Shown in pieces: positions 23,117 through 29,299 of a stretch of DNA of 32,731 nucleotides (positions are counted from its first letter, which is position 1; each line of letters begins with the position of its first letter). Source of the DNA: Candidatus Omnitrophota bacterium (GTDB lineage: Bacteria > Omnitrophota > Gorgyraeia > Aquiviventales > Aquiviventaceae); contig JACQWM010000059.1 of assembly GCA_016209275.1 (NCBI GenBank), positions 1-32,731 of the forward strand, read 5' to 3'. A model generated the notes under the pieces. That model was not told the origin of the DNA. It ran no database searches and was given only the letters and a program-made list of their open reading frames with translations. Both the position numbers and the translations under genes were made by a program.

Positions 23117-23158
23117 CCCCGCCACGACCGCAAACCGAACGTGGCGGGGTTTCGTTTT
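23117..23158 (+). terminator. Rho-independent terminator
   Basis: A perfect 10-bp stem, CCCCGCCACG (23117-23126) with CGTGGCGGGG (23140-23149), a 13-base loop and a T-rich tail TTTCGTTTT (23150-23158). It ends the unit of the small basic ORF immediately before the tatC promoter. Confidence 0.92.
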
Positions 23159-23166
23159 GCTATACT
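23158..23166 (+). promoter_or_regulatory. Extended -10 promoter of tatC
   Basis: TGCTATACT (23158-23166) is an extended -10 (TGn plus TATACT) with no good -35 at 17 bp. It overlaps the last base of the terminator tail. Transcription would start near 23173, leaving about 3 bases before ATG 23176. Confidence 0.55.
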
Positions 23167-23175
23167 ACACATGCC

Positions 23176-23919
23176 ATGCCACCCCGCGCGCCATCCCGCC
23201 GCGAGCCCGCCATGACGTTTGTCGGGCATCTTGAAGAGCTGCGCCGCCGCTTGGCCATCAGCCTGCTGGCGGTGCTGCTCGGTGTGGCCATCAGCCTCGC
23301 GCGCGTCGATCACCTGCTCGGCTGGCTGGAGCAGCCCGCGCGGCATCTGCTGTGGCGGCTCGCCTTCTTCAGCCCGACCGAGCCGCTGCTCGCCTACATG
23401 AAAGTCGGCGTGCTCTCCGGAGTGATCATCGCCATGCCGGTGGTCTTATGGCAGGTGTGGCTGTTTGTGCGCAGCGGGTTGACCGAACGCGAGCGATCGT
23501 ACGGGCTGGCGTTTATCGGCTGGGGCAGCCTCCAGTTTGTGTTGGGCGCGGCCCTCGCCTACTATGGGCTCTTGCCGACCGCCCTGCGCGTCCTCTTTAG
23601 CATCGGCCGCGGGCGGTTGGAGCCGGTCATTTCGATTGATCAGTACGTGTCGTTTGTGACGACGATGATGTTCTGGAGCGGGGTGGTCTTTGAGTTGCCG
23701 GTGGCGCTGTTTTTTCTCGCCCGGGCCGGCGTGGTCACTCCGGCGTGGCTGCAGCAGCAGCGCGGCTACGCCATCTTGAGTCTAGCGATCATCGCCGCCC
23801 TCGTCACACCGACGACCGACATCGTCAGCCTCCTCCTGATGTTGGGGCCGATGATGGCGCTCTACGAGGTGTCGATTTGGGCGACCCATCTGGCGGCCCG
23901 TCTTCGCCATCGGCGCTAG
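23176..23919 (+). CDS. tatC: Twin-arginine translocase subunit TatC
   Basis: 247 residues, six membrane spans. It is the receptor subunit that recognises twin-arginine signal peptides on folded proteins. Family landmarks: FVGHLEELRRRL (about 14-25), FFSPTEPLLAYMKVG (about 64-78) with the conserved Glu, a long periplasmic-loop region, and a C-terminal ALVTPTTDIVSLLLM with the conserved P-T-T-D. The start at 23176 fits the -10 at 23161; ATG 23212 (MTFVGHLEE) is the other candidate and equals the usual TatC start. No tatA/B is nearby. Its last 95 bp overlap, tail to tail, with the symporter gene on the other strand. Confidence 0.95.
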   Translation: MPPRAPSRREPAMTFVGHLEELRRRLAISLLAVLLGVAISLARVDHLLGWLEQPARHLLWRLAFFSPTEPLLAYMKVGVLSGVIIAMPVVLWQVWLFVRSGLTERERSYGLAFIGWGSLQFVLGAALAYYGLLPTALRVLFSIGRGRLEPVISIDQYVSFVTTMMFWSGVVFELPVALFFLARAGVVTPAWLQQQRGYAILSLAIIAALVTPTTDIVSLLLMLGPMMALYEVSIWATHLAARLRHRR

Positions 23920-25648
23920 CTGCTCCGCGCGGCCTCATCGCGCGCCAGACCACGATCCCCCAGCACGCTAGCGCTATGCCGCACGACATCCATCCTGAGC
24001 GGGCCGTGCCCACCATCACCTGCAGCGGGCCGATGGTCGTCGCCAGGAGGGCGACCGTCGCCAGCAGCCACTGCGCGAGCGTGGATGCCCAGGCGTGCTC
24101 GGCGCGGGGGGCTCCGATCCACCGCGGCCATCGCCCCGGCGGCTGCACCGCGGCGTAAAACTGCTGCAGGGTGACGCGATCGACCGGCGCGGTGAGCAGT
24201 GTCGCCGGCACCCACACGAGCGCGGTGCCGATGACCATGAACAGCAGCTCCGGCAATACCCCCGCCGGCCACCCGAAAGCGCCGAACACCCAGGGGCGCA
24301 GCAAGAGCATCGGAAGGCTCGCCGCCATCGCCGCAATTTCGCTCCACGGATTGACGCGCCACCAGCACCACCGCAGTACAAGCACCGGGCCGATACCGGC
24401 GGTCAGATGCAAGATCCACGTAAACGACGCCCCGATGCTCTGATTGAAGAACGCCACCAGCATCGCGCCGAGGGCCAGCGCGAACGGCACGCCGCGCGCG
24501 ACCATCAGATAATGGCGCTCTGAGGCGCGCCGATTCACAAAGCGTTTGTAGCCGTCATTCACCACGTACGACGCGCCCCAGTTCAGTTGGGTGCTGAGTG
24601 TCGAAAGAAATGCGGCGAAGAATGACGCCACGAGCACGCCGCGCAGGCCGATCGGCAGCAGCATGGTGATCAGCCGAGGATAGGCCCGCTCATGATCCAC
24701 AAACGCGCCGCTGCGCAACGCGGCGTCCGGGATCAGCAGAATGGAGGCGAGCGCGGTCAGAATCCACGGCCATGACCGCAGGCAATAGTGGGCGATGTTG
24801 AACCACAAGACCGAGAGCATCGCCTGGCGCTCATTCTTGCAGGAGACCAGCCGCTGGACGACGACCCCGCCGCCATCCGCGTTTTTCCAGGCCCACCATT
24901 GCACGAGGAACAATCCGGCGAACCATCCCCACGGCGCGCTCAGCCACGCCTCCCCAGGGGCCGTCGCCGGGGGAAGGACGTTCAGCCACGAGGTCCCTTG
25001 CAAGCGTTCTGAGAGCGCCGCCAGGCCTCCCACCGCATGCACCGAGGCGACGGCTAAGATGACCGCGCCGATCATCGCCCAGACAAATTGAAACGCATCG
25101 GTCACGATGACGCCCCACAGGCCTGCCATCGACGTGTAGAGCGCTCCCAGCGCGACGGAGGCGACGATCGCCTCGTACCGCTGGAGCCCGGTCGTTTCCT
25201 GCAAGACTTTGGTCATGCCGGCGATCGGCCACACGCCCATCACGTAACAGTTGTAGAACACGCCCCAGTACACGGCTTTGAATCCCCGCAAGAACGCCGC
25301 AGCGCCGCCGTGATAGCGCCGCTCGACGAACTCCACTTCGGTCATCACGTTCGCCCGCTTCCACAACCGCGCAAAGACGAACACCGCGAGCATCGTGCTG
25401 ATCCCCAGCGCCCACACCTCCCACACCCCCCAGATCCCTCGCCGGCGGACCATGCCGGTGATGAGCAGGGGCGTATCCGAGGAAAACGCCGTCGCGGCGA
25501 TCGAGGTGCCCGCCAGCCACCAGCCGAGCGTGCGATTGGAGACGAAGTAGGCTTCGAGGTTTTGGTTCGCGAGCCGGCGGAAGGCCAGGCCGATCGCGAC
25601 GCTGATCGCGCAGAAGGCCGCGACGATGGTCCAATCAATCCAATGCAT
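23825..25648 (-). CDS. Sodium:solute symporter (SSS family)
   Basis: 607 residues with about 13 membrane spans. SSS landmarks: an N-terminal IGLAFRRLANQNLEAYFVSNRTLGWW region (about 19-44), TSIAATAFSSDTPLLITG (about 48-65) in the sodium-site helix, and FFAAFLSTLSTQLNWGASYVVND (about 333-355) for the second half. The substrate is unknown. The gene lies directly downstream of anmK and murQ, overlapping anmK by 14 bp. A role in taking up anhydro-MurNAc or a related cell-wall sugar is therefore attractive, in place of AmpG. The hydrophilic C-terminal tail (about 575-607, Pro/Ser/Gly-rich) is antisense to the end of tatC. That suggests loss of an earlier stop and run-on. Confidence 0.88.
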   Translation of the reverse strand: MHWIDWTIVAAFCAISVAIGLAFRRLANQNLEAYFVSNRTLGWWLAGTSIAATAFSSDTPLLITGMVRRRGIWGVWEVWALGISTMLAVFVFARLWKRANVMTEVEFVERRYHGGAAAFLRGFKAVYWGVFYNCYVMGVWPIAGMTKVLQETTGLQRYEAIVASVALGALYTSMAGLWGVIVTDAFQFVWAMIGAVILAVASVHAVGGLAALSERLQGTSWLNVLPPATAPGEAWLSAPWGWFAGLFLVQWWAWKNADGGGVVVQRLVSCKNERQAMLSVLWFNIAHYCLRSWPWILTALASILLIPDAALRSGAFVDHERAYPRLITMLLPIGLRGVLVASFFAAFLSTLSTQLNWGASYVVNDGYKRFVNRRASERHYLMVARGVPFALALGAMLVAFFNQSIGASFTWILHLTAGIGPVLVLRWCWWRVNPWSEIAAMAASLPMLLLRPWVFGAFGWPAGVLPELLFMVIGTALVWVPATLLTAPVDRVTLQQFYAAVQPPGRWPRWIGAPRAEHAWASTLAQWLLATVALLATTIGPLQVMVGTARSGWMSCGIALACWGIVVWRAMRPRGAASADGEDGPPDGSPKSTPRRAPSSAPTSGGG

Positions 25649-26783
25649 GCGACGAATGGCGGATCGTGGATCGTGGATCGTGGAATGAAAGCGTCAGGGA
25701 CCCTAAAATACAAGCCGTTTTTGCACCAGTGGTTGATGGGAGGTGATTCACGCGGCCTTGCAGCGCGCGCAGGGCCAAGTACGCGAACGCCGCCGGCTCC
25801 TTCGCCTGCGGGGGGATGCCGTAGTCGGCGATCGATCGCACCGGCGCCGGCGCCGCGAGGCGTGTGAGGTGATCCATCAGGGTGCGGTTGTAGACGCCGC
25901 CGCCGCTGACGATGATTTCTCGCAGGCGATATGGCGCGAAGCGGTGGTAGCTTTCCACGATGCTATAGGCGGTGAAGTACGTCACCGTCGAGAGCACGGC
26001 GTGCGGCGCGCGGCTGAGCCGTGAGCCGAAGATGTCTCGCAGCAGCCGTTCATTGAAGAGCTCTCGCCCTGTGGACTTCGGCGGCGGCCGGCGAAAATAC
26101 GGATGCTGCCACAGGCGCTTGGCCAGGCCTTCATCAATGCGGCCCAATCGGGCCAGACGGCCGCCGCGGTCGTATCGAAGACGTCCTCGACTGATGCGCT
26201 GGGCGAGGACATCCATCCAACAATTGCCCGGGCCGGTGTCAAAGGCCATCGGTCGGATTCCGCGGCCGACGATCGACACATTGGCGATGCCGCCGATATT
26301 TTGCAGCGCGCGCGGAGCCCCTCGCCCGAAAAACGCGGCGTCAAAATACGGCACCAAGGGCGCGCCGCTGCCTCCGGCGGCGATGTCGCGCGGGCGAAAG
26401 TTGGCCACGACCGGCAAGCCTGTGCGCTGCGCGATCACCGACGGTTCGCCCAGCTGCAAGGTGGAGGGGATCGGATCCGACGGCCCATGATAGACCGTAT
26501 GGCCGTGCGAGCCGATGACCGCGATGCGGCGCGCAGCCCCTGGCACGGCGGCAGCGCAACGCCGTGCCGCCCGCGCGAAGGCTTCGCCCAGCGCCATATT
26601 GAGGGCAGAGAGCTCGGCAGCCGAGAGGGCTGCGCTTTTGTGCAACAGTCTCGCGAGGCGAGGGGAATACGGGGTGGTGCGCTCAGTGAGGATTCGAACG
26701 GTCCGGTTGGAGAACTGCGCGAGCGCGGCGGAGACGCCATCGCACGAGGTGCCGGACATCACACCGATCGCGAGGATACCCAT
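25635..26783 (-). CDS. anmK: 1,6-anhydro-N-acetylmuramic acid kinase
   Basis: 382 residues. It opens and phosphorylates anhydro-MurNAc released from cell-wall turnover to MurNAc 6-phosphate, the substrate of MurQ. Seen: GVMSGTSCDGVSAAL (about 6-20), SHGHTVYHGP (about 90-99), DIAAGGSGAPLVPYFD (about 130-145), LQNIGGIANVS (about 156-166) and FDTGPGNCWMD (about 176-186). Length and order match AnmK. The start at 26783 begins with MGILAIG; codons further upstream in frame lie in an octamer repeat and in murQ. The last 25 or so residues (about SFHDPRSTIRHSSHALD) come from a GGATCGT heptamer array and are not family-like. Confidence 0.95.
   Translation of the reverse strand: MGILAIGVMSGTSCDGVSAALAQFSNRTVRILTERTTPYSPRLARLLHKSAALSAAELSALNMALGEAFARAARRCAAAVPGAARRIAVIGSHGHTVYHGPSDPIPSTLQLGEPSVIAQRTGLPVVANFRPRDIAAGGSGAPLVPYFDAAFFGRGAPRALQNIGGIANVSIVGRGIRPMAFDTGPGNCWMDVLAQRISRGRLRYDRGGRLARLGRIDEGLAKRLWQHPYFRRPPPKSTGRELFNERLLRDIFGSRLSRAPHAVLSTVTYFTAYSIVESYHRFAPYRLREIIVSGGGVYNRTLMDHLTRLAAPAPVRSIADYGIPPQAKEPAAFAYLALRALQGRVNHLPSTTGAKTACILGSLTLSFHDPRSTIRHSSHALD
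25654..25688. repeat. Heptamer tandem repeat GGATCGT at the anmK 3' end
   Basis: Three exact GGATCGT units (25661-25681), followed by the degenerate GGAATGA. GAATG occurs on both sides (25654-25658 and 25683-25687), a weak hint of a duplicated target. The array forms the final coding stretch of anmK, just before the symporter start. Confidence 0.85.
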
Positions 26784-26786
26784 GTC

Positions 26787-26834
26787 GTGATTCAGTGATT
26801 GAGTGATTGGGTGATTGAGTGATTCAGTGGTTGA
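26787..26834. repeat. Octamer tandem repeat GTGATTGA between anmK and murQ
   Basis: Six gapless 8-bp units: GTGATTCA, GTGATTGA, GTGATTGG, GTGATTGA, GTGATTCA, GTGGTTGA. It lies across the murQ stop codon (26794-26792) and encodes the last dozen residues of MurQ (LNHSITQSLNH). Its left edge is 4 bp from the anmK start codon, so it also replaces the normal upstream leader of anmK. Confidence 0.92.
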
Positions 26835-27727
26835 GAGGAAAGGGCCTTTCGCAGGGAGCCATGAGCATGGCTGAGACGTCGGCGCGCAGCCACGAGGGAG
26901 ACATGATGCGAGGCCATGACGATGGCGGCTTTGACATTGCCGCGCGCGGCGCGCAAGCGCGCGGCCGCTACGCGCGGGGAGACGTGCGTCACGAGCTGAA
27001 TGATCGCGATCGCCCGGGCGGTCAATTTTCGCGAGGTGGGCCGCACATCCACCATCAGGCTGCCGTAGGTTTTCCCGAGCCGCGCCATCGCGCCCAGGGT
27101 GAGCATGTTGAGGATGAGCTTCGTCGCGGTGCCGGCTTTGAGTCGCGTGGAGCCGGCCAAGAGCTCCGGCCCGACGACAACCGCAATGCGCACATCGGCC
27201 GGAATCGGTGCGCGCGCATGGCACGTCACCAGGATGGTGGCAGCGCCGCGCCGCGTAGCCGCCCTGAGGGCCGCGTCCACGAACGGGGTCACCCCGCTGG
27301 CCGTGATGCCGACGACGGCGTCGCCTGCGCGAATCCGTCGGCGCGCCATCGCTTGGGTGCTCGCACGGGCATCTTCTGCGCCCTCGCGGGAGCGGAGCAC
27401 CGCGCGCGGGCCGCCCGCCATGATGGCCTGGACCTGCGATGGGGTCGTGCGAAACGTGGGAGGGCACTCCGCCGCTTCGATGACCCCGAGCCGTCCGCTC
27501 GTCCCCGCGCCCACGAAGATGAGCCGTCCCCGATGCCGAAGAGAGGCTTCGATCAACGCAATCGCCTTGGCCACCTGCGCGAGTTGCCGTCCCACCGCGC
27601 GCACCGCCTGCTGATCTTCGCGGTGCATCAACTGCAAGAGCTGCAGCGTTGAGAGCCGATCCAGGCTGACGCTTTGCGGATGCGACTGTTCCGTCGGCAA
27701 CTGGCGATAGCGGATCGCGCGTGGCAT
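26792..27727 (-). CDS. murQ: N-acetylmuramic acid 6-phosphate etherase
   Basis: 311 residues. It cleaves the lactyl ether of MurNAc 6-phosphate to give GlcNAc 6-phosphate and D-lactate. Seen: FVGAGTSGRLGVIEAAECPPTF (about 70-91) with the catalytic Glu, and SREGAEDARAST (about 110-121) with the second. GITASGVTPFV, LKAGTATKLILNMLT and GNVKAAIVM follow, all family landmarks of this sugar-isomerase-fold enzyme. The start at 27727 follows a promoter by 7 bp and needs no ribosome binding site. The C-terminal dozen residues come from the octamer repeat. It is first in the leftward unit murQ-anmK-symporter and divergent from nagZ. Confidence 0.95.
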   Translation of the reverse strand: MPRAIRYRQLPTEQSHPQSVSLDRLSTLQLLQLMHREDQQAVRAVGRQLAQVAKAIALIEASLRHRGRLIFVGAGTSGRLGVIEAAECPPTFRTTPSQVQAIMAGGPRAVLRSREGAEDARASTQAMARRRIRAGDAVVGITASGVTPFVDAALRAATRRGAATILVTCHARAPIPADVRIAVVVGPELLAGSTRLKAGTATKLILNMLTLGAMARLGKTYGSLMVDVRPTSRKLTARAIAIIQLVTHVSPRVAAARLRAARGNVKAAIVMASHHVSLVAARRRLSHAHGSLRKALSSQPLNHSITQSLNH

Positions 27728-27734
27728 CACGTGC

Positions 27735-27793
27735 AGAATAGCACGCGTGCTTTTCGGCTGCAACTTGCGAGCCGATTCTCCCCGTGTTAGTCT
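27735..27793. promoter_or_regulatory. Back-to-back promoters of murQ and nagZ
   Basis: Leftward: -35 TTGCAG (27763-27758 on the minus strand), 17-bp spacer, -10 TATTCT (27740-27735), then 7 bp to the murQ ATG. Rightward: -35 TTGCGA (27765-27770), 17-bp spacer, -10 TAGTCT (27788-27793), then 6 bp to ATG 27800. The two -35 boxes are separated by a single base. Both promoters would yield leaderless transcripts, and one bound regulator could control the whole recycling pathway. Confidence 0.7.
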
Positions 27794-27871
27794 GACATCA
27801 TGGAAGCACCAAATTCCAAACGGCTTGTGTTTGGTGCTTGGGAGTTGGTGCTTGGTGCTTGACTGCATGGA
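27793..27871. repeat. Heptamer repeat island inserted at the nagZ start, with flanking direct repeats
   Basis: TTGGTGC-type heptamers and their complement form a hairpin: AAGCACCAAA (27804-27813) pairs with TTTGGTGCTT (27829-27838). More TTGGTGC units follow to about 27859. TGACATCATGGA (27793-27804) and TGACTGCATGGA (27860-27871) flank it, matching at 10 of 12 positions including CATGGA. Deleting 67 bp restores the -10 box 6 bp before ATG-GAT-CTT, the nagZ start. Confidence 0.8.
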
Positions 27872-28853
27872 TCTTGAGACGCTTATCGGAAAACGCCTCG
27901 CCGTGGGGATTCCGGGTGCCGAGGCGACCGAGGACGTCATCGAGGCCTTGCGCGCGATTCGCGCGGGCAGCCTCGTGCTCTTCAGCCGCAACGCGGCCTC
28001 GCCGGAGCAGCTCCGCCGATTGCTGCGCCGCCTGGAGGAGGGGCTCGGCTATCCGCTGTGGGTCATGGTGGATCACGAGGGCGGCCGCATCATCCGGTTT
28101 GCCGAGGGGGTGACCCGGTTTCCCTCAGCGCTTACCGTCGGCACCACGATGTCGGTGGCCGATGCCGAGACGCAAGGCTGTGTGGAAGCGACAGAGCTCA
28201 GAGCCTTGGGCGTCCACGTCAATCTGGCCCCCTGTGTTGATGTCTTGGTCGAGGGAGCCGACCCCATCATTGGCGACCGCTCCTACGGCGCGGATCCTGA
28301 GCGCGTCTCCGCCTATGCCGCTGCGAGAATTCGTGGCTTGCAGACGCATGGGGTCGCGGCCTGCGCGAAACATTTTCCCGGGCTGGGCGCGGTCAATCGC
28401 GACCCGCATGGCGCGTTGCCGACGATCACGGCGGACTGGAACGCCATGGAGCCGCATCTCGTCCCGTTTGAGCGATCGATCATGGCCGGTGTGGCGATGG
28501 TGATGTCCTCCCATGCGTGCTATCCCCATCTTGGGGATCCGCCCGGCCTGCCGGCGACGTTTTCACGGCGGCTCATCCATGATCTGCTGCGGCGCCGACT
28601 GGGATTTGAAGGGGTGATGCTCACCGATGATCTTGAAATGGGGGCGTTGCGGTCCTTCGGCGCGATGGACGAGCTGGCCATCCGCGCGACCGAGGCGGGG
28701 CATGACCTGTTGCTCATCTGCTCGGATCTTGCTGCGGCCCAGCGCGCGGCTGCGGGGCTGCGATCCGCGTATGCAAGCGGCTGTCTCGACGGTGATGAGC
28801 TGGAACGTAGCGTCCAGCGCATCCAACAGGCCAGGCAAAAGTTCCTTTCTTAA
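27867..28853 (+). CDS. nagZ: Beta-N-acetylhexosaminidase, GH3 family NagZ
   Basis: 328 residues, a single GH3 barrel without the second GH3 domain, as in NagZ. It removes terminal GlcNAc from GlcNAc-anhydro-muropeptides in the cytoplasm, feeding AnmK and MurQ. Seen: MVDHEGGRIIRF (about 62-73), KHFPGLGAVNRDPHG (about 163-177, carrying the NagZ-type Asp-His loop) and VMLTDDLEMGAL (about 244-255) with the nucleophile Asp. The start at 27867 gives MDLETLIGKRLAVG, the expected first helix. A short frame from ATG 27800 (20 codons) ends 4 bp before it and may act as an accidental leader peptide. No signal peptide, consistent with cytosolic recycling. Confidence 0.93.
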   Translation: MDLETLIGKRLAVGIPGAEATEDVIEALRAIRAGSLVLFSRNAASPEQLRRLLRRLEEGLGYPLWVMVDHEGGRIIRFAEGVTRFPSALTVGTTMSVADAETQGCVEATELRALGVHVNLAPCVDVLVEGADPIIGDRSYGADPERVSAYAAARIRGLQTHGVAACAKHFPGLGAVNRDPHGALPTITADWNAMEPHLVPFERSIMAGVAMVMSSHACYPHLGDPPGLPATFSRRLIHDLLRRRLGFEGVMLTDDLEMGALRSFGAMDELAIRATEAGHDLLLICSDLAAAQRAAAGLRSAYASGCLDGDELERSVQRIQQARQKFLS

Positions 28854-28857
28854 CCTC

Positions 28858-28887
28858 TTGAAAAAGTTTAACCAGATATGGTACGGT
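28858..28887 (+). promoter_or_regulatory. Candidate promoter of the riboswitch-like RNA
   Basis: TTGAAA (28858-28863), 18-bp spacer, TACGGT (28882-28887), directly after the nagZ stop. Transcription would start near 28895 and run into the structured region below. The hexamers are moderate matches. Confidence 0.5.
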
Positions 28888-28933
28888 CATTTGGGAGCCG
28901 ATAATGGCACACCGCTCCGCCCATGCGGCGGAG

Positions 28934-29172
28934 GCTTCGCTGGCTATCCCATCCGATTGGCGAAGTGCCGAAAGGCCGGGCCGCAAAGCTCAAGGCCTAC
29001 AGTTGCGCGCGTGAAATATCGGTGAGCGCTGGGGAAGCGCATCCCAACCCCCTGCTGCGTGGTCGCAGAGCGACCACCGCTTCTACGAAGCGGTTCGCCT
29101 GCGGCGAACAGCAGCAGGGGGTGGGATACAGGCGCCGAGTGGTGCGCGATACGGTTGCTTAGCTGCCGAAGC
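28934..29172 (+). ncRNA. GEMM-I (cyclic dinucleotide) riboswitch-like RNA, interrupted by a cloverleaf element
   Basis: The core at 28959-29002 follows the GEMM-I pattern: GGCGAA, then a GAAA tetraloop (28970-28973) flanked by GCC/GGC, five bases, GGCCGCAAAGCT, three bases, GGCCTACA. Spacing from GAAA to GGCCTA is the same as in the well-known V. cholerae Vc2 aptamer as I remember it (GAAA, 5, GGACGCAAAGCC, 3, GGCCTAAA). Further helices are possible: 29003-29010 with 29142-29149 (8 pairs, two wobbles) and 28934-28939 with 29167-29172 (GCTTCG/CGAAGC). The cloverleaf element at 29041-29127 lies within the former helix. Downstream GGTTGCTTAGCTGCCGA could be the 3' half of the aptamer. If active it would sense c-di-GMP or a related dinucleotide. 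The only downstream candidates are the terminator at 29224 and the nuclease gene at 29300. Confidence 0.6.
29041..29127. repeat. Cloverleaf palindromic element, copy 2
   Basis: Outer stem 29041-29058 with 29111-29127 (17 bp, one unpaired A). Inside are three perfect hairpins with three-base loops: 29059-29066/29070-29077 (8 bp, loop AGA), 29078-29083/29087-29092 (6 bp, loop TAC) and 29093-29099/29103-29109 (7 bp, loop TGC). They abut without spacers. The right end AGGGGGTGGGAT is identical to that of copy 1 at 112-206, while the hairpin arms differ completely in sequence. Conservation of shape with divergent arms indicates selection on, or copying of, structure. No coding function is evident. 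Confidence 0.88.
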
Positions 29173-29223
29173 TCTGAGGGCGCTTTGGCGCCTTATCGAG
29201 CTCCCACGGCCATCATTGTTCAG

Positions 29224-29270
29224 AAGTGACAGTCACTTCTCCCGTTCAAAAAAGTGACTGTCACTTTTTT
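29224..29270 (+). terminator. Terminator hairpin built from a doubled palindrome
   Basis: AAGTGACAGTCACTT (29224-29238) and AAGTGACTGTCACTT (29252-29266) are exact reverse complements, giving a 15-bp stem with a 13-base loop and a run of T (29265-29270). Each arm is itself nearly self-complementary, so two small hairpins are an alternative fold. Position suggests termination of the riboswitch-like RNA, perhaps as its expression platform. Confidence 0.82.
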
Positions 29271-29281
29271 CGTTGGGGGTT

Positions 29282-29290
29282 TGGTATAAT
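29282..29290 (+). promoter_or_regulatory. Extended -10 promoter of the nuclease gene
   Basis: TGGTATAAT (29282-29290) is an extended -10 with perfect TATAAT. There is no good -35, since the terminator T-run lies there. The start codon is 9 bp downstream at 29300, so the leader would be 0-3 bases. Confidence 0.6.
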
Positions 29291-29299
29291 GGCAGCACC

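Noticed and set aside
25654-25688. GAATG on both sides of the GGATCGT array as a target duplication
   Set aside because: Five bases within such a short distance can occur by chance, and the right copy may be a degenerate repeat unit.
26787-26834. Possible CRISPR array
   Set aside because: Units of 8 bp follow each other without spacers, and the same goes for the other arrays in the window. No spacer-repeat alternation exists.
26784-27467. N-terminal extension of AnmK
   Set aside because: The additional codons are antisense-like readings of murQ in another frame and of the octamer repeat; AnmK begins at MGILAIGVMSGTS.
27800-27862. 20-codon frame from ATG 27800 before nagZ
   Set aside because: It is best explained as the ancestral nagZ start codon reading into the inserted repeat. 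It may be translated, but there is no reason to call it a gene.
28923-29162. Open frame of 79 codons on the plus strand
   Set aside because: It runs straight through the riboswitch-like core and the cloverleaf element, has no ribosome binding site, and its composition follows the RNA structure.
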